Part shown: positions 1-6,747 of the stretch, in pieces | Layout: every line of letters starts with the position of its first letter | Position numbering within the stretch: position 1 is the first letter of the stretch | Origin: an uncultured Bacilli bacterium | GTDB lineage: Bacteria > Bacillota_I > Bacilli_A > ML615J-28 > CAG-313 | NCBI GenBank assembly: GCA_904501965.1 | Contig: CAJGCS010000017.1 | Location: 1-12,581 of the forward strand | Length of the DNA: 12,581 nt | Direction: 5' to 3' | Translations under genes and position numbers: made by a program | Notes under the pieces: model-generated | Told to the model about the DNA's origin: nothing | Seen by the model: the letters and a program-made list of their open reading frames with translations, nothing else | Databases searched by the model: none

Positions 1-16
1 AAGCGAAGAAATAAAT

Positions 17-553
17 ATGAAAACTCAAAATCGTGAAATAATGAAATCACTTGTCCATGAAATTAAAACACAAAGTCATAGTACACAAACATTAAAAATC
101 AATATTAAAGAAGCACAACGTTTAGGATTTGACTTTAATACTAGATATTATGCTAGTAGAACATTACTTCATTATGCAACTATTGTTGATGCATGTGGTA
201 TAATTTCTCTTTTAATAAAGTTTGGCCTTAATCCTAATCTATGTGATGAACGTTATAAAACACCACTTCATATGGCAGTAGAACTTGAAAGATACTGGGT
301 TATTAAAGAATTACTTAAACATGATGTTGATGTTAATGCACCAGGTGAATTTGAACAAACACCTTTGCATTTAGCCGTAATTGGAGGTAACTTAGATATC
401 GTAAAGATGCTTGTTGAAGCCGGAGCTGACATAGAGCTTGTTGATGAAAAAAATCAAAGTGCTCTAGATTATGCAATCGACGAAAAAAATGAACTAATTT
501 ATAATTATTTAGAAAGCGAAAGAAAAAAGAAAAGAGGCGAACTAATATGTTAA
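17..553 (+). CDS. Small ankyrin-repeat protein
   Basis: A 178-residue soluble protein with no signal peptide or membrane segment. After a charged N-terminal stretch (about residues 1-45) it carries three recognisable ankyrin repeats at about 47-76, 80-109 and 114-143, with the typical TPLHxAV and xxIVKxLLxxGADxN patterns (for example TPLHLAV at 115-121 and EAGADIE at 134-140). A partial fourth repeat and a basic tail (ERKKKRGE) follow. Ankyrin repeats are protein-binding scaffolds, so a partner-binding role is inferred; no enzymatic motif is visible. The first ATG is used; the frame is open upstream to the window edge, so a slightly earlier start cannot be excluded. Bases 3-14 (GCG AAG AAA TAA) could be the tail of a preceding gene. 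Its end overlaps cdaA by 7 bases, which suggests translational coupling. Confidence 0.85.
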   Translation: MKTQNREIMKSLVHEIKTQSHSTQTLKINIKEAQRLGFDFNTRYYASRTLLHYATIVDACGIISLLIKFGLNPNLCDERYKTPLHMAVELERYWVIKELLKHDVDVNAPGEFEQTPLHLAVIGGNLDIVKMLVEAGADIELVDEKNQSALDYAIDEKNELIYNYLESERKKKRGELIC

Positions 554-1341
554 ATTTAAACATATTAACAAATAGTTTCATTGAATATATTCAAAATGCT
601 AACAAAGTTGCATTATCAGTTGAACTTATTATTACATTTGGTTTACTTATTGCCGGATTTGTTTTAGGGTTAAAATATGTTAAAAAAGTATATGTTATCT
701 TAGGAGCATTTCTATTAGCTTTTGGTATTATTCTATCTACTATCTTAGATTTAAAGATTTTACCATACGTAATTTTAGGTGTAGCTGTAGTATTAATTAG
801 CTTAGTTAGTGTTGCTGTATCATCTCACTTAAAGAATACGGTCAATGTAAATCAAAAACAAAAAAACAAAGCTAATACAATGTCTCAAGAATCAAAAGAT
901 GAACTTATTGACATCTTAATTAAAACTGTTGAACATTTAAGCTCTAGAAAAATCGGGGCAATTATTTCGATTGAAAAACAAAATATACTTAATGGACACG
1001 TAACAAATGCTATTTTAATTGATGCTAAAGCTTCAACTGAATTGTTAAATTCTATTTTCTTCCCTAATACACCTCTTCATGATGGTGCAGTTATTATTAG
1101 AGGTAATAGAATACTTTGTGCAAGTGCATATTTTCCATTATGTAGTAAAACTGATGTTCCACAAAACTACGGTACAAGACACCGTGCTGCTATAGGTATT
1201 AGTGAAGTTTCAGATGCATTCACAATTGTTTGTTCAGAAGAAAATGGTAAAGTTGCAACAACAATTGATGGAACAATTACTAGTGATGTGTCTTTAGATA
1301 GTTTAAGATTATCACTAAATCAACACATTAGTGTACAATAA
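547..1341 (+). CDS. cdaA: Membrane diadenylate cyclase CdaA (c-di-AMP synthase)
   Basis: Makes cyclic di-AMP from two ATP at the cytoplasmic membrane; in Firmicutes this messenger controls potassium/osmolyte transport and wall homeostasis. Three hydrophobic segments (about residues 22-42, 47-65, 71-92) precede a DisA_N/DAC domain at about 115-255. Both catalytic signatures are intact: DGA at 179-181 within PLHDGAVIIRG, and GTRHR at 209-213 followed by AAIGISE. The length of 264 is normal for CdaA. The start at 547 follows a GAGGCG-type Shine-Dalgarno site (534-539) and overlaps the ankyrin gene by 7 bases. In Bacillus relatives cdaA is normally followed by cdaR (YbbR domains) and glmM. Here neither follows; a PAS-like membrane protein takes that position. 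Catalytic identity is secure; altered regulation is inference. Confidence 0.95.
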   Translation: MLNLNILTNSFIEYIQNANKVALSVELIITFGLLIAGFVLGLKYVKKVYVILGAFLLAFGIILSTILDLKILPYVILGVAVVLISLVSVAVSSHLKNTVNVNQKQKNKANTMSQESKDELIDILIKTVEHLSSRKIGAIISIEKQNILNGHVTNAILIDAKASTELLNSIFFPNTPLHDGAVIIRGNRILCASAYFPLCSKTDVPQNYGTRHRAAIGISEVSDAFTIVCSEENGKVATTIDGTITSDVSLDSLRLSLNQHISVQ

Positions 1342-1356
1342 TTTTAGGAGGATAAC

Positions 1357-2544
1357 ATGCAAGAGCTAGTATGCGGAATATTCTTAACGTTTATGTTAAC
1401 AGCTATTATTACATTCCAAGTTATTAAAGTAATACTTTATAAAACACATACAATATTAGACGTTTTCTTAGGTGTTGCCTTAGTAGTAATAGCTTTAATA
1501 TTTAGACCAAATAATTCTAATATATTCTTAGAATATATTCTTCCTTGCATTTATTGTGTATTATCAGTTATAGTATATACAATATCATTATTCTATTTTG
1601 TTGAACAAACAAGATTATATTTAACATATAATAAAAAGCTTACAAGATATTTAAAAGACACTGAATATGACTTTTATATTCAAGTAAATAAGAAAAACAA
1701 AATTAGAGATTTTGGAATATCGCTACTTAAAACAACAGGTCTAACAAAAAAAGATGTTCTAAAAAAAGATGTATGGCATTTATTATTTGACACACTTGAA
1801 ATAGTTTCAATTAATAAAAGTGAAGCTACAACTTCAAATTTCAATGCTTTTGTAAGTGAATACGAGTCTTCATCATCAAAATTCAAAACATATAGTTTTG
1901 AACTTGAAATAATGCTTAAAGAACGCCTTACTACATTCTTTGGTATAATTGAGCCAATCTATCTTGGGAACCATTTAGTAGGTCGTAATATATATTTCTA
2001 TATTGATCGAATGAAAAATATTGAATCGTTAAAGAATGAACTTGTAAACTCAATTAATGATATTGAAAGATTAAGAAATCTAAACCAAGCCTTAATGAGT
2101 CTTTCTGATGGAGTATTATTATATTTTGACTTTGAAACTAAGTATTATGTTGCTACTGAAAGCTTCTGTCGTTTTACTAATACACATCAAAGAGAATATA
2201 CTTTTGAAGAAATAATAAACTTTATTCATCCAGATGACTTAGAAACATATATCGAACAATCAGAAACAATCAATAGTATTTCTGTAACAAGACTAAAATT
2301 TAGACTATTAATAAATGATACATATTACAATGTAATGGAAGATTCAATTTATTTAAGTCAAGACACTGATTTAGTATCAATTGTTAGAATCTGTGAAAAG
2401 AACGAAGAATCAAAAGATGCCATGTTCTCAACATATGAAGCAACAAAAATAATGGAAACATTAAGCACAACAAACATTAAAGCAGTTATAGATAAAACAA
2501 AGAATATCTTAGACACTGTTATTGGAGAAGATACAAATGAATAA
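1357..2544 (+). CDS. Membrane protein with two PAS-like sensor domains, no output domain
   Basis: I recognise the domains but not a named family. The 395-residue protein starts behind a perfect AGGAGG site (1347-1352). Residues 1-85 contain about three hydrophobic segments (near 5-27, 32-50 and 57-82). A first PAS-like region spans about 103-218, with the pattern IRDFGISLLKTTGLTKKDV. A helical linker (about 219-248) leads to a second PAS-like region (about 249-346) with the characteristic IHPDDL at 290-295. The last 50 residues are a short helical tail. No histidine kinase, GGDEF, EAL, HD or DNA-binding domain is visible, so it is unlikely to signal by itself. Lying 15 bases after cdaA and overlapping ispDF by 8 bases, it may act through a neighbour such as CdaA. 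That is inference; it could also be a remnant of a larger sensor. Confidence 0.85.
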   Translation: MQELVCGIFLTFMLTAIITFQVIKVILYKTHTILDVFLGVALVVIALIFRPNNSNIFLEYILPCIYCVLSVIVYTISLFYFVEQTRLYLTYNKKLTRYLKDTEYDFYIQVNKKNKIRDFGISLLKTTGLTKKDVLKKDVWHLLFDTLEIVSINKSEATTSNFNAFVSEYESSSSKFKTYSFELEIMLKERLTTFFGIIEPIYLGNHLVGRNIYFYIDRMKNIESLKNELVNSINDIERLRNLNQALMSLSDGVLLYFDFETKYYVATESFCRFTNTHQREYTFEEIINFIHPDDLETYIEQSETINSISVTRLKFRLLINDTYYNVMEDSIYLSQDTDLVSIVRICEKNEESKDAMFSTYEATKIMETLSTTNIKAVIDKTKNILDTVIGEDTNE

Positions 2545-3670
2545 TGTAAGTGCTATTTTGTTAATGGCGGGAAAAAGCACAAGGTTTAATCAAAATACCA
2601 ATAAAACATTATATGAATTAAACAATAAACATTTATTTTTATATTCACTTGAGAAGTTTAAAAAATTAAACTTTAATAAAATCTATCTTGTAATAAGTAA
2701 AGAATTAAAAGAAGAAGTAAAAGAAATACTCGCATCTTATGGTTATAACGATATTAGTATTGTTATAGGTGGAGCATCTAGACAAGAAAGCGTTAAAAAT
2801 GCACTTATGAATGTTGAAACAGAGTATGCTTTAATTCATGATTCAGCACGTCCTCTTACTTTAGAAAAAGATATAAAAGATCTTATATCTAAAGTAATAA
2901 ATGAAAATGCTTTAGCCGGTACTTTATATCATGATGTAACTGACACTATTAAAGAAGTAGATCTTAAAGTAAAACACCTTGATAGAAATAACTTAAAAGC
3001 TGTTACTACACCTCAAATATTTAAAAAGGATATATATAACAAAATACTTAAATGTAGTAAGGAAGTTACAGATGAACTAAGTTGTCTTGATAATGAAGAT
3101 ATTTGTTTTGTAAAAGAAACATCACCAAATGTTAAAGTTACAACATATGAAGATATCGAGTATATTAACTATCTAATAAATAAAAAGAACATATATAAAA
3201 TAGGTCATTCATATGATTACCATAACTTTAAAGATAAAGAACGTTTAATTTTAGGTGGTGTAGAAATAGATGCAGAATATGGCCTTGAAGGCTATAGCGA
3301 TGCAGATGTTGTTTATCATTCAGTATGTGAGGCAATATTAGGTGCTCTTGGCCTTGGAGACATCGGTGGTATTTTTCCGGATAACAAAAAAGAAAATTAC
3401 AAACGTAATTCAGAAGAATTTGTTTTATATGCATCAAGTAAGCTAGAAGAATATGGTTATGAAATAGTAAACATTGATATGATGATATATTTGCAAAAGC
3501 CGAATCTTAAAAACTACAAAGCACAAATTGCAAATAACATAAAACGCATTTTAAATACTCAAGCTGTTAATGTTAAAGCAACAACCCTTGAAAAACAAGG
3601 TTTAATTGGTACATGTAAAGGAATAGGTACTGAAACAGTAGTATTAATAAAACTAAAACCTCAAGAATAA
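2537..3670 (+). CDS. ispDF: Bifunctional IspD-IspF enzyme of the MEP isoprenoid pathway
   Basis: A 377-residue fusion. Residues 1 to about 218 are IspD (MEP cytidylyltransferase, making CDP-ME), with LLMAGKSTRF at 8-17, HDSARPL at 101-107, DTIK at 136-139 and TTPQIF at 157-162. Residues about 219-377 are IspF (MEcPP synthase). Its metal ligands are present: D227 and H229 in YDYHNF, and H261. ATTLEKQG at 348-355 fits the substrate loop. Departures from the usual IspF signature: GHSDAD is GYSDAD (Y253), the GADS segment is RNSE, and GRxEGI is GTCKGI (358-363). ATG 2537 is chosen because GGAGAAG (2524-2530) lies 6 bases upstream; an in-frame TTG at 2522 lies ahead of that site. The stop codon falls inside the terminator loop. 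The intermediate enzyme IspE is not in this window. Confidence 0.92.
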   Translation: MNNVSAILLMAGKSTRFNQNTNKTLYELNNKHLFLYSLEKFKKLNFNKIYLVISKELKEEVKEILASYGYNDISIVIGGASRQESVKNALMNVETEYALIHDSARPLTLEKDIKDLISKVINENALAGTLYHDVTDTIKEVDLKVKHLDRNNLKAVTTPQIFKKDIYNKILKCSKEVTDELSCLDNEDICFVKETSPNVKVTTYEDIEYINYLINKKNIYKIGHSYDYHNFKDKERLILGGVEIDAEYGLEGYSDADVVYHSVCEAILGALGLGDIGGIFPDNKKENYKRNSEEFVLYASSKLEEYGYEIVNIDMMIYLQKPNLKNYKAQIANNIKRILNTQAVNVKATTLEKQGLIGTCKGIGTETVVLIKLKPQE

Positions 3671-3685
3671 ATCTTGAGGGTTTTT
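3655..3685 (+). terminator. Rho-independent terminator of the ank-cdaA-PAS-ispDF operon
   Basis: CCTCAAGA (3659-3666) pairs with TCTTGAGG (3672-3679) around a 5-base loop (ATAAA), followed by G and a T run (3681-3685). A-rich bases before the stem can extend pairing with the T tract around a bulged G. The ispDF stop codon TAA (3668-3670) lies in the loop, so the gene end and the terminator overlap. Confidence 0.85.
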
Positions 3686-3691
3686 GTTATA

Positions 3692-3720
3692 TTGATAGAT
3701 TTTTTGTAATAATATATATT
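3692..3720 (+). promoter_or_regulatory. Probable sigma-A-type promoter for yunB
   Basis: TTGATA (3692-3697) and TATATT (3715-3720) are separated by 17 bases. It lies directly after the upstream terminator and before yunB. The predicted transcription start (about 3726-3728) would be only a few bases before the yunB ATG, so the mRNA would be nearly leaderless. No SigE-like pair was obvious, although yunB of Bacillus subtilis is a mother-cell sporulation gene. Confidence 0.5.
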
Positions 3721-3729
3721 AGTGATAAT

Positions 3730-4353
3730 ATGGTTAAAAAATGTTTACTCGTTTTAATAATGCTATTAATTATATCAATACCTGCAACACTTCTAGCTAT
3801 GAGTGATAATTACTTTAGCGAAAGAACAGATATATATATCAAACAACATGTTAATGCAAAAACATCTGATATATATGCAAAAGTTATAAAAGAAGAATTT
3901 AAAGGAATTTACAGTGTTGATGAACTTGTTAATTATAAATTTAATGAATCAGGTAGTATCGAAAGTGTATTAATAAATACCGTAAAACTAAATGATATTA
4001 TATATATAGCATCATCACTTATTTCCCAAGCTTTAAAAGAAGGGGTTATTGAAAAAGAACTAGAAACAATATCATTTCCAATTGGTCAGTTAATATCTAA
4101 AGCAATTTTTGCAGGCGGTGGACCAGATATTCATATTGAAGTTGATCCAATTACTTCATATAAAGTTGATATTGAAACAAAAACTAAAGAATATGGAATC
4201 AATAATGTTTTACTTGAGATATATCTTACATGTGTAATAGAACTAGAAGTAATGATTCCTTTAAAACAAGAAAAGATAGTTTGTAAGAATCAAACATTAA
4301 TTCTATCCCAAATGTTACCTGGAGAAGTACCTTATTTTTATTATAATAATTAA
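3730..4353 (+). CDS. yunB: Sporulation protein YunB homolog
   Basis: A 207-residue protein with an N-terminal hydrophobic anchor (about 5-24) and an extracytoplasmic remainder. It resembles YunB along its length: an INTVKLN segment near 82-88 matching the LNTVxxN region, FPIGQLISKAIFAGGGP (116-132) matching the IPLGQ...GP segment, then the Y/V-D-IxT core around 144-150, EYGINN (154-159), and a C-terminal PGEVPYFYYN (197-206) that matches the family end. In Bacillus subtilis yunB belongs to the sigma-E sporulation regulon; its biochemical role is poorly defined. The Shine-Dalgarno is weak (AGTGAT just before ATG), but a later start would destroy the anchor. It stands between two promoters, so it is probably expressed alone or read through into nfu. 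Family assignment is from recalled pattern similarity; active sporulation is inference. Confidence 0.85.
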   Translation: MVKKCLLVLIMLLIISIPATLLAMSDNYFSERTDIYIKQHVNAKTSDIYAKVIKEEFKGIYSVDELVNYKFNESGSIESVLINTVKLNDIIYIASSLISQALKEGVIEKELETISFPIGQLISKAIFAGGGPDIHIEVDPITSYKVDIETKTKEYGINNVLLEIYLTCVIELEVMIPLKQEKIVCKNQTLILSQMLPGEVPYFYYNN

Positions 4354-4409
4354 TTTTAATCAAGTTTAAGTTTTTTAACATATTGGTACAAAAAATTAAA
4401 GAATTGTAG

Positions 4410-4427
4410 TATAATAAGTAATTGAGG
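4410..4427 (+). promoter_or_regulatory. Probable -10 box and Shine-Dalgarno site for the nfu operon
   Basis: A perfect TATAAT (4410-4415) is followed by GAGG (4424-4427), 9 bases before the nfu ATG at 4437. Only weak -35 candidates are present (TACAAA 4387-4392 at 17-base spacing; GGTACA 4385-4390 at 19). The 83-base gap after yunB shows no convincing terminator, so read-through from yunB is also possible. Confidence 0.5.
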
Positions 4428-4436
4428 TAAATTATT

Positions 4437-4676
4437 ATGGAAAACACATTAAAACTTATTAAAAAGACTATTAAAAAAATTCGCCCATATATTAATTCAG
4501 ATGGTGGCGATTTAGAATTTGTAAAATTTGAAGATGGAATTGTATATATTCGCTTACTGGGAGCTTGTGTTGGTTGTTCTTCAGCTGATACAACAGTTAA
4601 AGGCGGAATCGAAACAATGTTCTTAGAAGAAGTACCTGGCGTAATCGGCGTAGAACAAGTAAAAGACGAAGAGTAA
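4437..4676 (+). CDS. NifU C-terminal-type Fe-S scaffold/carrier (YutI-like)
   Basis: A 79-residue single-domain protein matching the NifU C-terminal (Nfu) family. IRPYINSDGGDLEFV (15-29) is the classic opening, and the CxxC cluster ligands are C44 and C47 in GACVGCSSADTTVKGGIE. Two monomers are expected to hold one Fe-S cluster between their CxxC motifs and deliver it to client enzymes. The MEP enzymes IspG and IspH would be natural clients in this organism, but neither is in the window. The length equals that of Bacillus YutI-type stand-alone Nfu proteins. It is followed after 9 bases by the S1-domain gene, so the two are probably cotranscribed. Confidence 0.93.
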   Translation: MENTLKLIKKTIKKIRPYINSDGGDLEFVKFEDGIVYIRLLGACVGCSSADTTVKGGIETMFLEEVPGVIGVEQVKDEE

Positions 4677-4685
4677 GGTGATAAT

Positions 4686-5048
4686 ATGTCAGATACAGAA
4701 AACAAAGTTCAACACCTTCCCGGCGATATTGTCTATGGCAAAGTAACAAATATCTTAGGCTATGGGGCTTTCGTTTTAGTAGATGATTATGATGGTCTTG
4801 TTCATATATCTGAATTCTCAGATGGCTTTGTTAGAAATATTAATGATTTTGTTAAAGTTGGACAAGAAATTAAACTTCGTATAATCGAAATAGATGAAGA
4901 AAGCAAGAGAATGAAATTAAGCTACAAGCAAATTCATAAAACTCGTGGTGTAAGATGTCGTGTTCCAGAATATAAGATTGGTTTTGAAACAATTGAAAAT
5001 AAACTACAATCTTGGATTGAAGAATATGACTACGATAAGAAGAATTAA
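4686..5048 (+). CDS. S1-domain RNA-binding protein, YugI/GSP13-like
   Basis: A 120-residue cytoplasmic protein with one S1 (OB-fold) domain at about 11-81: GDIVYGKVTNILGYGAFV, then GLVHISE (37-43) and VGQEIKLRIIEID (58-70). A short basic linker leads to GFETIENKLQSWIEE (99-113), which matches the GFxTLxxKLxxWIE tail of Bacillus YugI (general stress protein 13). This tail separates it from generic S1 domains. The family binds RNA or ribosomes; its exact role is unsettled. It starts behind AAGGTGAT (4675-4682) and its last 23 bases overlap the start of the next gene, so translation of the two is probably coupled. Confidence 0.88.
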   Translation: MSDTENKVQHLPGDIVYGKVTNILGYGAFVLVDDYDGLVHISEFSDGFVRNINDFVKVGQEIKLRIIEIDEESKRMKLSYKQIHKTRGVRCRVPEYKIGFETIENKLQSWIEEYDYDKKN

Positions 5049-5562
5049 TACACTGCTTTTAGTAATAATTAGTATATTTTTTCTTTGCTCATGTGAAGGT
5101 GATAACATGCTTAACGAATATCAAAAACTAAATGATAAAAACCATATATTTAAAGTATCAACACCAAGTGAGATTTTTGAGTTATTAAATAATGACGAAA
5201 AAGCAATCATTGTTTTTTCTTTTCCTGAATGCCCTTGGTGTCAAGAAGCGATACCTTATATTAATGAAATTGCTAAAGAACAAGACTATAATGTAGTTTA
5301 TTATTTAAATATTTTAGAAATTCGCGAGTCAAAAACTGATGAATACAATGCTATTTATGAACGCATTCGTTATGATATTGGTAACCCAGATAAAATAAAT
5401 GCACCTACTGTTATTGTAATTAATAATAGCAAAGTACTTGGTTATCATATCGATACAGTTGAAAGTCATGTTAAAAACGAAAACAATGTTTTATTACCAA
5501 TGACTTTAGAACAAGCTGAAGAATTAAGAAATATTTACAGAGAACTTTTTAGATTAAATTAA
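5026..5562 (+). CDS. Thioredoxin-fold lipoprotein with CPWC motif
   Basis: A 178-residue predicted lipoprotein. The N-terminus MTTIRRIN is followed by a hydrophobic stretch ending in FLCSC, with the lipidated cysteine at residue 23, so it should be anchored on the outer face of the membrane. A thioredoxin-like domain follows: VFSFPECPWC with redox cysteines C69 and C72, and a cis-proline candidate P127 in INAPTVIVI. The roughly 55-residue span between them and the CPWC centre resemble small bacteriocin-accessory/PedC-like or generic extracytoplasmic thioredoxins. A thiol-disulfide role outside the cell is inferred; no specific client is evident, though the secreted nuclease in the window has cysteine-rich repeats. 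The frame is open upstream to 4960, but ATG 5026 is preferred because it places the signal peptide at the N-terminus. It overlaps the S1 gene by 23 bases. Confidence 0.82.
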   Translation: MTTIRRINTLLLVIISIFFLCSCEGDNMLNEYQKLNDKNHIFKVSTPSEIFELLNNDEKAIIVFSFPECPWCQEAIPYINEIAKEQDYNVVYYLNILEIRESKTDEYNAIYERIRYDIGNPDKINAPTVIVINNSKVLGYHIDTVESHVKNENNVLLPMTLEQAEELRNIYRELFRLN

Positions 5563-5594
5563 GAATAAATAAATGAAGTTAAAAATAAAATATA

Positions 5595-5600
5595 AGGGTG
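5595..5600 (+). promoter_or_regulatory. Shine-Dalgarno site fixing the cwlD start
   Basis: AGGGTG lies 6 bases before ATG 5607. An in-frame GTG at 5598 falls inside this site and therefore is not the likely start. Confidence 0.75.
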
Positions 5601-5606
5601 AACAAA

Positions 5607-6254
5607 ATGCTAAAAAAGATTATTTTATTTTTAACTCTATTTTTAACTACAAATGCTATTATTGTATCAGCTTATGCGGTGGAAAATACAAGACCACTTA
5701 TATATATAGATCCTGGTCACGGAGGATATGATGGTGGTTGTGTTTCACTAAATAAAGATATAATTGAAAAAAATGTAACTTTAAGAATATCCTTACTTGT
5801 AAAAGAACATTTACAAACACTAGGGTATAGAGTAAAGCTTACAAGAGATACAGATAAAGCACTCGGCAATACAAAAAAATTAGATATATATAACCGTGTT
5901 GATTTAATAAATGAATCAGGAGCGGTTTTATATCTATGTATTCATGCAAATAGCTTTACAGACTCTAAAATAAAAGGAGCACAAACTTTTTATAATCCTA
6001 CAAACGAAATTAATAAACAACTTGCTGTGGCTATGCTTGATAAAGTAAGAAGTTTGGACGAAACCAACACAAGAGTTGCAAAGAGTATGACAGGCAAATA
6101 TTTACTTGATCATGTAATAGTACCAGGATGTTTAATAGAGGTTGGATTTATTACTAATATTGATGATTTAAATAATTTAACAAACGAAGCTTACATCGAT
6201 AACTTAGCTATGCTAATTAGTATATCGATTAATGAAGTATATAAAGGTAATTAA
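5607..6254 (+). CDS. cwlD: CwlD-like N-acetylmuramoyl-L-alanine amidase
   Basis: A 215-residue exported Amidase_3 enzyme. The signal/anchor is residues 1-24 (hydrophobic, ending near SAYA). The zinc-hydrolase motifs are complete: IDPGHGGYDGG with H38, E54 in IIEKNVTL, H113 in CIHANS, and catalytic E178 in IEVGFITN. Features that favour CwlD over other Amidase_3 proteins are the small size, KGAQTFYNP (123-131) and ETNTRVAK (152-159). CwlD removes peptides from muramic acid during spore cortex synthesis so that muramic-lactam can form, a mark needed for germination. Its partner PdaA is not in the window. The gene sits 44 bases after the thioredoxin gene with no visible promoter or terminator, and one base before tsaE, whose ribosome site lies in the end of cwlD. 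A general cell-wall amidase role cannot be ruled out. Confidence 0.87.
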   Translation: MLKKIILFLTLFLTTNAIIVSAYAVENTRPLIYIDPGHGGYDGGCVSLNKDIIEKNVTLRISLLVKEHLQTLGYRVKLTRDTDKALGNTKKLDIYNRVDLINESGAVLYLCIHANSFTDSKIKGAQTFYNPTNEINKQLAVAMLDKVRSLDETNTRVAKSMTGKYLLDHVIVPGCLIEVGFITNIDDLNNLTNEAYIDNLAMLISISINEVYKGN

Positions 6255-6255
6255 T

Positions 6256-6747
6256 ATGAAATTTAAAAGTACAAGCGTAAAAGTAAAAACAACTGAAGAA
6301 ATGCAAAATATTGGAGGACTAATTGCGTCTTTTGCAACACCTAATCTTGTTATTGGATTAAATGGTGACCTAGGTGCAGGCAAGACAGTTCTTACAAAAG
6401 GAATTGGTAAATACCTTGGTATCAAAAGAACAATTAATAGTCCAACATTTACAATTATGAAGATATACGATACAACAAATAGTTTAATTGATAAATTATA
6501 TCATTTAGATGTGTATAGATTAGAAAGCGCAGATAGCGACTTTGAACTTGAAGAATACTTTTACCTTGGAGGACTTACTGTTATTGAGTGGTCTATTATA
6601 ATAAACGATATATTACCAGCTGATATGTGGAATGTTGAAATTAGTATTTTAGATGAAGAAACACGTGTAGTTACAATTAAACATAACATAGAAGATAACA
6701 AATTAGAAGAAAGCATAAAGGAATTAGGATATGAAGTTATATATTGA
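6256..6747 (+). CDS. tsaE: tRNA t6A biosynthesis ATPase TsaE
   Basis: A 163-residue P-loop ATPase needed for threonylcarbamoylation of A37 in ANN-decoding tRNAs, acting with TsaB and TsaD. The Walker A is GDLGAGKT (37-44). Family motifs SPTF (62-65), HLDVYRL (83-89) and VIEWS (109-113) are all present. Its length is typical. ATG 6256 is preferred over an in-frame ATG at 6232 because AAAGGT (6242-6247) sits 8 bases upstream. It is the only gene here ending in TGA (6745-6747), immediately followed in frame by TAG. Its 3' end overlaps tsaB by 17 bases. Confidence 0.95.
   Translation: MKFKSTSVKVKTTEEMQNIGGLIASFATPNLVIGLNGDLGAGKTVLTKGIGKYLGIKRTINSPTFTIMKIYDTTNSLIDKLYHLDVYRLESADSDFELEEYFYLGGLTVIEWSIIINDILPADMWNVEISILDEETRVVTIKHNIEDNKLEESIKELGYEVIY

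Noticed and set aside
3..14. Tail of an upstream gene (GCG AAG AAA TAA)
   Set aside because: Plausible given the tight gene packing, but 12 bases are too few to support a feature.
2522..2536. Earlier TTG start giving a 382-residue IspDF
   Set aside because: The TTG lies ahead of the GGAGAAG ribosome site (2524-2530 overlaps its first codons); ATG 2537 has correct spacing and gives the normal IspD N-terminus.
4354..4436. Terminator after yunB
   Set aside because: The T-rich run near 4371-4376 is not preceded by a stable GC-containing hairpin; only weak A/T pairing is possible.
4226..4705. 159-residue open frame on the minus strand
   Set aside because: It lies antisense to the end of yunB and all of nfu, has no recognisable motif and no ribosome site, and is explained as a shadow of AT-rich coding sequence.
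5598..5606. GTG start for cwlD
   Set aside because: The GTG is inside the AGGGTG Shine-Dalgarno sequence; ATG 5607 is 6 bases downstream and begins the signal peptide.
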